In this document: positions 32,557-43,817 of the stretch, piece after piece
Layout: every line of letters begins with the position of its first letter
Position numbering within the stretch: position 1 is the first letter of the stretch
Assembly: GCA_008692225.1 (NCBI GenBank)
Contig: VICG01000004.1
Location: 3,081,001 to 3,145,000, forward strand
Source: Monilinia fructicola
Taxonomy: Eukaryota; Ascomycota; Leotiomycetes; Helotiales; Sclerotiniaceae
Length of the DNA: 64,000 nucleotides
Reading direction: 5' to 3'
Position numbers and translations under genes: made by a program
The notes under the pieces: generated by a model
Told to the model about the DNA's origin: nothing
Database searches by the model: none
Seen by the model: only the letters and a program-made list of their open reading frames with translations

Positions 32557-34134
32557 ATCGAGCTCCCTGTATCATGCACGTCCCTGTATCTTGCACGCTT
32601 TTCAAAAAGTCGAAAATTAACAAATAAAAATTAATTAATAAAAAACCTATTAATATTATAATATAAAATTTTTAAATGTTATATATTATTAGTAATTTTA
32701 AATAATATTATAAACTTAAAAAAAACTTGTAAAACTAGATGTATTTGAATATATAATTTATAAAATTTAAAAATGTATATTTAATTATTATAAAAAATTA
32801 AATAACTTTTTATAAATTATAAAAAATAAATATTTTTTATTTAAATAATATTTTTTATAATATAAAGACTTTAAAATTAACAAAAAAAACTAGAATTTTT
32901 TTTATAAAAAATTAAAGATTATATTAAGATTATATCAAATATATTAAAATTTAATAATCCAAAAAATATTAAAAATAGTTTTATTAATAATTAAAAATAT
33001 TTTAAAAGAAAAATACAGTATTATATAAATATCAATTGAAAATTTTATTTATCAAAAAAAATCAAAATTTTTATAATAGAAAAAATTAACTAAAGATATT
33101 AAAATAAAAAATCCAAGATCAAAGAATTAACTATTATATAATATTAATTGAAAATTTTATATTTTTTAAAAAAAAATCGAAAGTTTAATAATAAAAAAAA
33201 TAAAGAAATATATTATAAAAAATTGAAGAAAAGCTTATTATTTTTATATTACGTAATATATAATATTTTTTTCAATAAAAAATTTCTTTTTATAATATCT
33301 ATAAATAAATCAAAATTTTTATTAAAAAAAAATTAAAAATATATTATAAATTTGATTTAATATTGAGTTTAAAAGGTTTATTTTTTGATATTAGTATTAT
33401 TTTTCGTATACTAATCGCTATAGAAAATCAATAATTTAAACTATAAAAATTTTATATAAAACAATTATATAATTTTTTATCTTAAAAAAACTTATATATA
33501 ATAAATTTATAAAATAGTAAATACTATATATTATTTTTATATAATATAATATATAATTATATTCTTTAATTTTAATTTAACTTTATTTTTTATATTATTT
33601 AAAATTTTAAATAATTATTTAAATTTAGTTTAAAATAAGTTTTTTTTAATTAAAAATTATTTTTATATTAATTTTTTTATATATTTACTTGATTAAACCT
33701 TATATTTATTGATATTATTATTATAAAATATTTTTTTCAATTGTTTTATTTTTATATCAAATCTTTTTTATTTTTTATTTTTAAAAAATTTAATATAAAA
33801 ATCAAATTATGATATTTTTAAAAAATTTAAAAAACAAATCTTAAATTATAAATAATAGAGATACTAAAAAATAAAATATAATCTTTAAAAAATCTTATGT
33901 TTTTTATTTTATTAATAAAACATTAATTAAATCTTTTTATTATTTTATTAATATTAATTTTAATACTATATAATATTTTATATTCAAAAAATTATTATTA
34001 TAATCTATTTATTTTAATTTATTATTATATAAAATTTCAGATTATTTTAATGATTAATTAATTTATAATTATTTATTTTCCAAAATGTTAAAACGTGCAA
34101 GATACAGGGGCGTGCATGATACAGGGAGCTCGGT
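32557..34134. mobile_element. Uninterrupted 1.58-kb TIR transposon copy, RIP-degraded
   Basis: The left end is ATCGAGCTCCCTGTATCATG at 32557; the right end is the complement of ACCGAGCTCCCTGTATCATG, ending at 34134. TA flanks both (32555-32556 and 34135-34136). The TIR is about 42 bp and contains a direct repeat, CCCTGTATCWTGCACG twice. The interior is extremely AT-rich with no reading frame. It is the reference copy for the nested pair at 6.8-11.6 kb. It lies 219 bp upstream of the EED start codon, so it may form a heterochromatic border near that promoter. Confidence 0.8.
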
Positions 34135-34177
34135 TATACTCGAGTATGTATTATAATAATAATAAGTAGGTAGCTAA

Positions 34178-34180
34178 AGG

Positions 34181-34221
<41 letters not shown>
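34178..34221. repeat. (ATT)n microsatellite
   Basis: About 14 ATT units just outside the transposon. Confidence 0.9.
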
Positions 34222-35600
34222 TTAATAAATAGAAAAGTAAAAAGATTAAATGTTTAAAAAAATAATATATAATATTAAAAACAATAACCGTATATTCTAC
34301 TTGGGAATAATAATTCTAATAGCAATAGTATTGATAACCTTGGAATAATGAGAATATCAGCATCAATCTCGCATCTAAAACGGTAGTATAGGAAGTATAG
34401 TAATGAGTACCTAGGTATAGTTAGTACATAGAGTAGAGAGCACCTATGGTAGGTATATCTGAGTAAAAACACTTGCACAGAGCGATATCCAAGGATTCGA
34501 GAAGTTGATACGAAGTGAATGAACCGATATAAAGGATTCAATACTTGATACGGATTCCAAGGTTGTATGAGGATGAAGTGATGTTAACCTTCTTTCTCCC
34601 TTTACCTACCATCTAGTGCAGTCTTGACTACTCTACTTAGCCGACCTTCTTGTACTCGAGCATAGCTAGCCAAAGAAAGTCCCTAGGTATCCCGAGATGC
34701 ATTCGATATCAGAAGGGGGAGGGGACTTGAGGGAAAGAAAGCATCTACCCTACCCGGTTTTCGATTTGAGATATGATATTGGCCTTGAGAGACCGAACCG
34801 AAAGGAATGGTTTTGTGCCGAATTGATATAATATCATGTAATGTAATGTAATCATATAATGTGACGTGATGTAACACCATCTAGGTAATGTACTCCGTAG
34901 GTTAATATATGTAATACTGTACTGTACTTGTATTGTATATGTATAATAATCATTTAATGTAAGTATGTATGTATATATATACTCGACTATATATATATAT
35001 ATATTGCGAAGAACGAGTTTGTCTCATCGAGATTGAGTTTCTCTCTACTGAGATACTTATTACGAGGCGTACAAGTAGGTAATAATAAGTAGGTGTCTTT
35101 CCATCATACCATCGTTGGCGAATCTCTTAATACACGTGACAACATGCTTACCTGCCTTCCTCCACGTGATAATTTTAATAAAGTAACTTGCAAGTAGAAT
35201 CATCCATTTAATGAAGCAATCCCTACTTGCCTTTAGAGATGTATTATATTAATTAACATCCATATCCATATCCATATCCATGGTGCATTCATTCATTCAT
35301 TCATTCATTCATCCTGTTACAATACCTATTTGCTTGCTTGCTTGCTTGCTTGCTCGTACAGAGTAATACGTGTAATGTTACGCCCAACTAGCCAGCCATC
35401 CCACATTCCCATATTCCGTCTTCCGAATCCAAAATGTCAAGGCGAGACAGGAGACAGACAACAAGCCCGTTTTTGTTTGAGCGGTACGATACGGTACGAT
35501 ACGATACGGTACGGCTTGTCAAAAGAAAACCCTTGAACGCCTCATTCAGTTGATGTGTAACGAATATTTGATAACATTTTGATTATATCGGAGGGTTTTT
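34222..35600. other. 1.4 kb without a gene, microsatellite-rich
   Basis: Contains ATCCATATCC repeats (35258-35281), CATT units (35287-35312), TTGC units (35330-35353) and a GATACGGTAC pentamer tract (35484-35516). No frame has protein-like features. Confidence 0.5.
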
Positions 35601-36330
35601 TTTCTATTGGGGAAATGAGGAAGTGTAGATGTATGTATGTATAGGTTTATCGATGTAGGTATTGAAACTTTAATGATAAGATTATAATATTAGGGATGGT
35701 ATAATATTAATAGATAAAGAGAGTATTAAAGGATATATCTAAGTAATTAGTTTCTTATAATAGAAGATATTATTCTTATATTAGATATAAAGAGTAACTT
35801 TTATTTTCTTTTACTTATATTTAATTTTTATATTAAATATTAAATATATAATTATATTTACTTAAGTATTAAAATAATTAAAGTTATTATCTTTTGTTTT
35901 TTGAATATATTTTTATTTTCATTTTAAAAGAAATTAATATATTAAACTAAGTAAATAGATTTTAGTAATAAGATTTTATTTTTATATTACTTTAATAAAT
36001 TCTTTAAAATTTAAAATAAAATAAAATACACTTAACTTTAAGTGAAATTATTAAACTATTTATATATATTATTATTTTAATTAGTCTTTTATCTTTACTT
36101 TTTATTAACTATTAATTATTAATTATTTAGAAAATATTAGTTAAAAAAATTAAAAGTATTTAATATTATAAAGATATATAATAATAAATAGACCCTTATT
36201 ATATATTCTTAGATTTATATCTATTTATAATCTAGCTTAATATATAAATAAGTATATATACGCTTTGCAAGTTATTCTAATAATAAAATAAAATCTATCT
36301 TATTCCTTAGCCTTACCAGGTATACTCTAG
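35601..36330. repeat. AT-rich relic island
   Basis: AT-saturated, no terminal repeats recognised and no coding. Probably another RIP-degraded repeat. Confidence 0.6.
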
Positions 36331-37834
36331 CTTATATCGGTTAATACTCACCTCGCATCACACATTTCTTATTCTACCCGTGGACCTCCTCAAATCCACA
36401 AGAATTACCTAGGTCCTAGGGAAATTCAAGAAATCATAATCCAGAATCCACAAACAATAAATTCTTCAACCTCGAATATCGAATCTTGAATCTAATTAGA
36501 ATCTTTATTGCTACTCACAAATTCAATCTCTTATAGTTCTATTCAGCATCCAAAGTCCAAAATCTAAGATCCAAGGCCAATATCCAAGAACTAATATCCA
36601 ATCTTCGATATTCAAACCTTCAATATCCAATATCCAATATACAATATCCTCCTCGAGTATCTCAAGCCTTCAATATCCTATCTCAAATCTTCAATTTTCA
36701 ATCTCCATCTCATTTCAATCAACTGCTCCCGAGGTCAAGTCAAGGCCAAAAAGAAAGAAGGAGAAAAAGCAATCATTCACATCGTATCACGTCTAATCAT
36801 ATACATGTATAACAAACAACCTTGGAATAGTACACAAACCGCGCCTTAAATGACGCCTCCACCACCAGTCCCTACCTATATAACCCAAAAGGCCTTGCCT
36901 TGTTTGAACTCTTCAAAACACAACATATCCATCCGCCCACCCTTTCACGGCGTTGGGGGTTTTTTGATCTTTGGTTACTCAGGTTTTACTATTTCCGTGT
37001 CCCGAAGACGCCTCAAAACCCTTGTGACTACGGGATAGGAATAGTGATAACGACATCTTACAAAGTTAAGAAAACTTGCATCTTCATACCCGGTCGATCA
37101 AATTGAATCCCGGGAAAAGGGACTCACCCTAGAGGACCGAAAGGATCTTTGATTCCTTATTACATATCCCCTCATTCGCCCATTCGCTTGTTCACCCGAA
37201 TTCATCCAATCATCTTTTAATAATTTCATACCTCACTCACCCCTTCACACCTTTCACACCTTTCACACCTTTCACACCTCTCACACCTCTCACACCTCTC
37301 ACACCTCTCACACCTCTCACACCTCTCACACCCTCCTTCTTATGCATTCAAAACAGTCCCACTGCATTTCGGGAAAAAACTCCATAGTAACATATTCGTT
37401 CGGATCAAGTGGCTTCGCGGGGTTCAAAATCTCGTTACACATACCCAAAAACAAACCCCTAGAACATGCAACAACTTATGAATTTCCCAAACTTCAACTG
37501 GTTATTAACTTGCATTTTCGAATATCAAGCATACATCCCGGCGTGAACCTTGGTCATAGTATTGGGATTGGGATTAGAATCATTTTGATCGACGATCCCC
37601 TTCAATTACCCCAGGTACAATGTTCAATATTGATACGAATATAGTAACCCATTTCGTTATCAGCTTTTCTATATAACGCTCCCTTCCCCCCCTCCTCTTT
37701 ATTAATTTTATATTTTCATTCATCACATTCTCAAACTCATTGCCAAGTTACTACCAAAGGTCAATTCAAGACCCCTTTCGTCTACCAAAAGAACTGAGCA
37801 TCTTATTAGAGATACAAACGCCAGATTCTTCAAA
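36331..37834. promoter_or_regulatory. Long upstream region of the PAS gene
   Basis: Has CAATATCCAATATCC-type repeats (36570-36680) and C-rich leader-like sequence from 37640. No gene could be supported. The last 150 bp read like a 5'-UTR (CATCACATTCTCAAACTC...). Confidence 0.4.
37240..37332. repeat. 10-bp minisatellite (TCACACCTYT)
   Basis: Nine to ten tandem units; early units end in TTT, later ones in CTC. Confidence 0.9.
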
Positions 37835-39625
37835 ATGGAGACTACTTTCATGACCATCCATAGTAAGTTACTCTTGATTGTCAAGTCATATTCATGGGTT
37901 ATTTTGTGGTTTATGGTTGGTAGTTTTGTCGTTTTGCGGTTTCAGCAAGATCTCATACATCATACTAATATTTGCTTTTAATTAGATCTTACTCCCCGAA
38001 GCAAACATCATGTTCGCTTCGGAGTCAATCTCTGATATTCTTGGCTATGAACCTGAGGATGTTGTTGGTAAACCTTGGTTTGATTACTTTGATAAGAATA
38101 ATGATGATACTCCTATGGCTCGTCAAGTTACAAGTCAAGGTGTTCATTTGGAGAAGGCTGCTGTCATTTATCATGCCGACATCCAACACAAGGATCATAC
38201 ACCTCAGCATCCCAAGTATGTCACATGTGAATGCGTCTTTACGGTTGTGCATGATGTTTTGGTTGCTTGTACCAGTGTTTACAACAACCCCGAAGTTGCT
38301 GAAGACTACATGGATAGGATTCGTGGAGCTCTCAGTAGGAATCTCCTCTATCCCTTTCCTTTCGCTTTACTTACAATGATTTAGGGAAAGAAACGTCCAA
38401 GAGTCTTGTCAAACGCTTCACCGTTCCTCCAAAGGATTTGAGATATCACATGTTGGAAAATCTCTCCTTCAAGTTTCGTGAACCCAACTTGGAAGCTACT
38501 GCACGTCAACCAAGAGCAACTCTCATTCTCAATCGTTTCACGCGAAGCTTGACCATCATGTATTGCACTGATGCAATTGAAAAGGTTCTTGGCATTACCA
38601 AGGATTACATGGTTGGCAAGAGTTTCTATGAATGCATCCAACAACAATGCTTGACTGAATCCATCGCCGCTATCGAAAGTGCCAAAGGAAATGATTCTAT
38701 TGCTCATATCATCTTTTTGGTGTCGCGATCCTCGTCATCCTCATGAGATTGAAGAACTCAACCAAGCTCTTGATGATGTGAGTGATATTAGTGGAAGTGA
38801 GGATGAAGAGGAAGGTGGTGCAGTTGGTAGAAATACCAATGTATCTCCATCTACCACAAGATCTACCTCTCTCAAACACGCACGGGAGCCGGTAGACGAA
38901 ACAATCGTCAAAGATCTGGGGATAATCCACCAACTCGTGAGGTTCTACCTGTCTTTCAACCAATTCAATTGGAAGCCGTCATTTCTTGTACTTCTGATGG
39001 ATTGGTCGTTATCTTGCGCAAAGCTCCTGCATCATCGCCGGTTGAACATCGTGCAGTTGCACCATGGGGTGTTAATCCCATTGCTCCACATGTCCATCGA
39101 CCAGAACAAAACGATCGTTTCGTTCATGGTCCCGAAGCTTCATCACTGCAGCCAGGGGCTTCTGACGAAGAGTACATCAAATCCATTCGCGATGTTGCTG
39201 TTTTCGCTTGGGCTTTATGTGGCATCAATGGGAACATAGGTGCTTATGGACATGGTAGACCTGGACCAAAGTCTCAACCCAAGGTCCTTCCGGTTTATTA
39301 TCCATATGGACCTTCGGAGATAGAACCACCTTTGAATCAAGCAGAAGTTGATTGGGCCAGAAGACTTGGAAAGAGAAAGGAAACGGGTCATTCACTTGGT
39401 CATGTTTTCAGGGAGGAAAGAAATGAAAGAAGAGAGAAGAGAAGAAAGACTGGTGCTGGGGATATGGGAGATATGAGACCACAGGGTTATCAACAGCCTG
39501 TTCAGTCAGGTTATGCTAATCGGGGTAATGGATATGGTCATGATGGAAATGGGAATGGGAAGGGCACTGGTAATGGTAATGGTAATGGTAATGGTCATAA
39601 TGGACATGGTAATGGCACTCGTTAG
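37835..39625 (+). CDS. Two-PAS-domain protein (frame breaks)
   Basis: Exons are 37835-37862, 37986-38334 and 38385-39625 (introns 123 and 50 nt). The first PAS region begins METTFMTIHNLTPEANIMF and continues SISDILGYEPEDVVGKPWFD, the canonical helix with the GY/VGK turn. The second PAS spans about ATLILNRFTRSLTIMYCTDA to VLGITKDYMVGKSFYE. After an acidic linker comes FQPIQLEAVISCTSDGLVVI, then a Gly/Asn/His-rich tail. No GATA zinc finger was seen, unlike White Collar-2, so the role (signal sensing or a transcription partner) is inferred from PAS only. Three frame breaks are seen: one C too many at 37994-37997, one T too many at 38714-38718 (IIF to WCRDPRHPHE) and one base too few around 38884-38925. 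Corrected length about 538 residues. Confidence 0.8.
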
Positions 39626-40598
39626 TCGCTGAGTTTTCATGCTTTCATCGAGCGATAAGACTTGTTCTTTCGAGACCTGGAAGATGACGGTTTCTCATTC
39701 CGACTTTTTTTTTTGATTTTATTGATTTTGGGATTGGAATTTGAGGTAGAGGTAGAGGTGGAGGTGGAGGTAGAGGTGGATGTGAAGATGGATGGAAGAA
39801 TGAATGGAATGGTTGGAAGGAAGCATGGATATTGGAAACCAAATTGACATGAAGACGAAATGATGAAGTTTTGAAGGGGCGACGATGATGGAAGATGGGG
39901 AGACCAGAGCAGGCAGAGGGAAGGAGATGAAGGTTTATGATTCTTTTGATGATTCTCTGGTAGTCTCTTGTGAGGTGCTGGATATCGATGTTAACGTTGT
40001 CGTCTTGTGGTTTTCGAATGGCTATTCTTATCGTTTATCATTACTAATATAAATACAAATACACTCCTTTACTTGCGAACGTATGGATCTTTGGTCTTGT
40101 CTGTGGTTTGTTGACTCAATGTTGATTCTTTGAGAGTATTGGTGGTGAATGAACGGAGTATTCTATAACCTTACTAGTACCAGCATATTAATTGTACCGT
40201 ACATGGATAACTTTACTCACATGACCTAATATTAGTAATCAATCCATGAAAAAACACCATCTTTTCAAATAAAAGCTTGGACCTCGCATCCCTTTCACTC
40301 ACTTAAGCCCTCTATATCTGTGACACGGCTAGTCTAACCATAAATGGTTAGCCCCAGCAAGGAACGCGCAGTGGGTCGGTAGTGTTAGTTGGTAGCTTGA
40401 GGATACGGTGGAATTTTGGGATAGCTTCTTCTACGTTATCGCATATCGTTTGAGGGTAAACTTTGAGTGCATCTACGCATACAATTTTGATCTGTGTTCT
40501 GTGTTTTTTATGAGATTTGACTTGCTTTTGACCTTTTAGTTGAAAAGGATATTGAACGCGGGAAATTGAGAAGCAGGATTGAGAGATAAATAACAATC
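39626..40598. other. Intergenic
   Basis: GAGGTAGAGGTGGAGG repeats at 39742-39783; otherwise ordinary sequence with no gene. The last 100 bp form the leader of the YIP1-family gene. Confidence 0.5.
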
Positions 40599-41660
40599 AT
40601 GGCTTCTTCTTCTTCTTCAAATCCTTATCAACATTATAATCAACCTGCCGTGGAGGAACATGATTTAATTGATCCTGACGATGGTACGTTCAATTGACTT
40701 TATCACTCCCTCTCCCATGCCCCCCACCACCCCAACTAACACCCGCCAGCAACCCTCGACGACCTCGACGATCCCCTAACCGACACAACATCCCGCACCC
40801 CCCTCACCGGCACCATCCAACCCCCGCAAACCTCCGCCTCCCAAAACTACCTCACCTCCCGCATCCCAGGCGAAGACCGTCGCGCCCCCACCAACACCCT
40901 CGACGAAACGGTCTGGGAAACCCTCTCGCGAGACCTTCTCGCCATCTGGTCCAAGATGCGCGAGGTGCTCTACCCCAAATACCTGTTCGGGGGCTCGATG
41001 ATCGATTCCCACGGCCTCCGGGGCGCGTACTCCCAGTTCCGCGCGAACGGCATGCAGGGGGCGCGGGAGGAGCTGCGCGGCATGCTGGGCCGCGTGACGG
41101 ATGTGGAGAGCCTGGTGCAGGGGAATGGGAATGGCAGTGCGAATGGGATGAGCGAGGGGCTGCGCGATTGGGATCTGTGGGGGCCGCTGGTCTTCTGTCT
41201 GGGCCTGTCGCTGCTGTTGAGCTTTCGGGCGCGCGCCGACCAGATGAGCAAGGTGTTCAGCGGCGTGTTTGCCATGGTGTGGGTCGGGGAGGCGGTCGTC
41301 ACGGTGCAGATCAAGTTGCTGGGGGGAACATGTGAGTGTGGTTGGAGGGGGGAGGGGAGTGCGGGCTCGGCTTCGCGCGTGTCATCTTGCTAACGTTTTT
41401 TCGTGTCTAGTTCTTTTGCTCAATCGGTTTGCATCATTGGCTACACGCTCTTTCCCCTCGTCATCGCAGCACTCCTCAGTGCCCTCGGTCTGCACCCCAT
41501 CCCTCGAATCCCAATATACCTCGTCCTCGTTGGCTGGAGTATGGCCGCAGGCATTAGTATTCTAGGTGGTAGTGGCGTGGTGAAGAATCGAGTAGGGTTG
41601 GCCGTCTTCCCTCTATTCGTCTTTTATTTGATGCTGGGGGCTTTGTGTTTTATTTCGTAG
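40599..41660 (+). CDS. YIP1-family Golgi membrane protein (Yip4/YIPF6 type)
   Basis: A multi-span protein of Golgi and transport vesicles that binds Ypt/Rab GTPases. Exons are 40599-40683, 40750-41331 and 41411-41660 (introns 66 and 79 nt, with CAACTAAC and TGCTAACG branch sites). The acidic N-terminal tail leads to the family motif NTLDETVWETLSRDLLAIW and VLYPKYL. Five membrane segments follow: LWGPLVFCLGLSLLLSF, VFAMVWVGEAVVTV, SVCIIGYTLFPLVIAALLSA, YLVLVGWSMAAGISIL and VGLAVFPLFVFYLMLGAL. At the exon 2/3 junction the G-run 41321-41326 is one base short: adding a G restores LLGGN-ISFAQSVC, the expected LGG-x-x-S-F-x-QSVC. Corrected length 305 residues. Exon 2 is much more GC-rich than its neighbours. 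Confidence 0.87.
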
Positions 41661-42091
41661 GTGAGAGAGGGGATTGCATCACGGATGAGATTGGGAAGAG
41701 AAATGGAGACTATTGGCATGGCGGTGTGGTTTTGTCGGGCATGTGGTATGCATGTGCTTTCGAACCTTTTGCTTTATCTCAGTTTACTTTACTTGATTGG
41801 CTGTACTGTGCTGTGTTGTGTTGTATTGTGCTGTGCTGTGTTGTGTTGTGTTATGCGATGCTGTGTTGTATTATGTTTCGAGACTCCCAACCGCTTTGGC
41901 CAGTTAAATGACCTACTATATCCATACGTCCACCGGTCCAATGATGAATAGTATGGAGGTGTGGCTGGTGCAAGGTGATGATTGATCAAGTCCGGGTGGA
42001 TTCTAAGTGGCGAATTGAGATTGGGATGGGCATGGAGATGGGCATGGAGATGGGCATGGAGATGGTGTTGCACATGGAGTTTCGATGGGAA
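41661..42091. other. 3' flank with GTGTT repeats
   Basis: TGTGCTGTGTTGTGTTG-type repeats at 41804-41870 and GGGCATGGAGAT three times at 42026-42063. No gene. Confidence 0.6.
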
Positions 42092-42500
42092 ATTTGTATT
42101 TATATTTATATTTATATTTATATTTATATTTATATTTATATTTATATTTATATTTATATTTATATTTATTTTATATTTATATTTATATTTATATTTATAT
42201 TTATATTTATATTTATATTTATATTTATATTTATATTTATATTTATATTTATATTTATATTTATATTTATATTTTATATTTATATTTATATTTATATTTA
42301 TATTTATATTTATATTTATATTTATATTATATTTATATTTATATTTATATTTATATTTATATTTATATTTATATTATATTTATATTTATATTTATATTTA
42401 TATTTATATTTATATTTATATTTATATTTATATTTATATTTATATTTATATTTGTATTTGTATATATATATATATTTATATTTGTATTTGTATTTATATT
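42092..42500. repeat. (TATATT)n hexanucleotide array
   Basis: About 400 bp of TTTATA/TATATT units with occasional 1-2-bp slips. Long frames through it only translate the repeat. Confidence 0.95.
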
Positions 42501-42570
42501 TTTTATCCTTTTATTTCCTTTTTTTTCCTTTTTTATCGTATTTTTCTTTAATTATATATACATATAAGTA

Positions 42571-42701
<131 letters not shown>

Positions 42702-43129
42702 AATTAATTAATTAATTAGATAATTAAATAGATAAATAAATAAATAAGTTATCAAAGTTATATTAATATAATATAATAGGTGTAATATAATATAATATAA
42801 CGAATAAAGTAAAGTATAGTAAAGTGAGGTGATGTAAACTAAAGAAAGTAAAAAACTAATATAAAGAGAAATAAATATAATAGATATCTATATGTATAGT
42901 GGATGATGATTATCTTTTCTTTTTACCTTTTTTGCTTTTTTTTAGGTTATAATTAATATATTTCTAAAGAACAGAAGGGGAGAGAAGAGGAGAGGAGAAG
43001 AAAAAAAAAGAAAAGAATTTATATATTTTTTAAAGGATTAAAATAAAATAATTAAAATGAGATGGAATAGGATGATGTTTTAGAAGTTTGATATTTTAAT
43101 ACTTTATATTTTGGTTAAGATGAGATAAA

Positions 43130-43226
43130 TTATAATAAATAAATTATAATAAATAAGTTATAATAAATAAATTATAATAAATAAGTTATAATAAATAAAT
43201 TATAATAAATAAATTATAATAAATAA
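43130..43226. repeat. 14-bp AT minisatellite
   Basis: Seven tandem copies of ATAATAAATAARTT, with some alternating A/G at one position. Confidence 0.85.
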
Positions 43227-43601
43227 ATATAGAGTTTGAGTTTAGGTTTAAGGTTTTTAAATAAAAAATGAGAATATACTTTTTCGAATGTATAGAGAAT
43301 TATCTTATAAAGATTTGTAGGTAAACTGATTATACTATGATTTATAAATATCAAGTTGAAGATTAAATAAGTGGTTTTACAATCTTAGAACGGTTTAATA
43401 GTGGATAAGTGAGATGGTTAAGGATTTAGAGATAATAATAATAATCGTTATTTGTTTTTTTAAAGAATATTAAAGGATTTTATATTCTAGTAAGAAGGGT
43501 TTTAATGAATTTAATAGATTAAAGGTATATTGATAGATAGAATAGTATGTTAAAGAGATTATGAAATCATCAAGTTCTTAAGGTTCTTGGGTTCCACGGG
43601 A

Positions 43602-43817
43602 TTATAAGGGTGTTGTTTCGATTTCCCCCATGTTTGCATCTTTTCGACTTTGGTTTTGTGGATTTGCTGATTTATTATTATTTGTATTATCGTTCCTTGC
43701 ATCAGTTTTCTCATCTTCTGGTGTTTTAACCAGTGCTACTGCTGTTACTGCTCCTGTAGCTATGGCTGAATTCACGCGAAGAACTTCAGCATACGCATTC
43801 TTCCATCTCAAGCTCAT
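43602..43817 (-). CDS. Possible small protein or exon, unrecognised
   Basis: A 71-codon frame starts MSLRWKNAYAEVLRVNSA, has a short Ala/Val-rich hydrophobic stretch (ATGAVTAVALV) and a hydrophilic Asn/Lys/Asp tail. An acceptor-like TTACTTAAG precedes the ATG, so it could be a terminal exon. Codon composition looks more coding-like than its surroundings. No family recognised; may be chance. Confidence 0.25.
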   Translation of the reverse strand: MSLRWKNAYAEVLRVNSAIATGAVTAVALVKTPEDEKTDARNDNTNNNKSANPQNQSRKDANMGEIETTPL

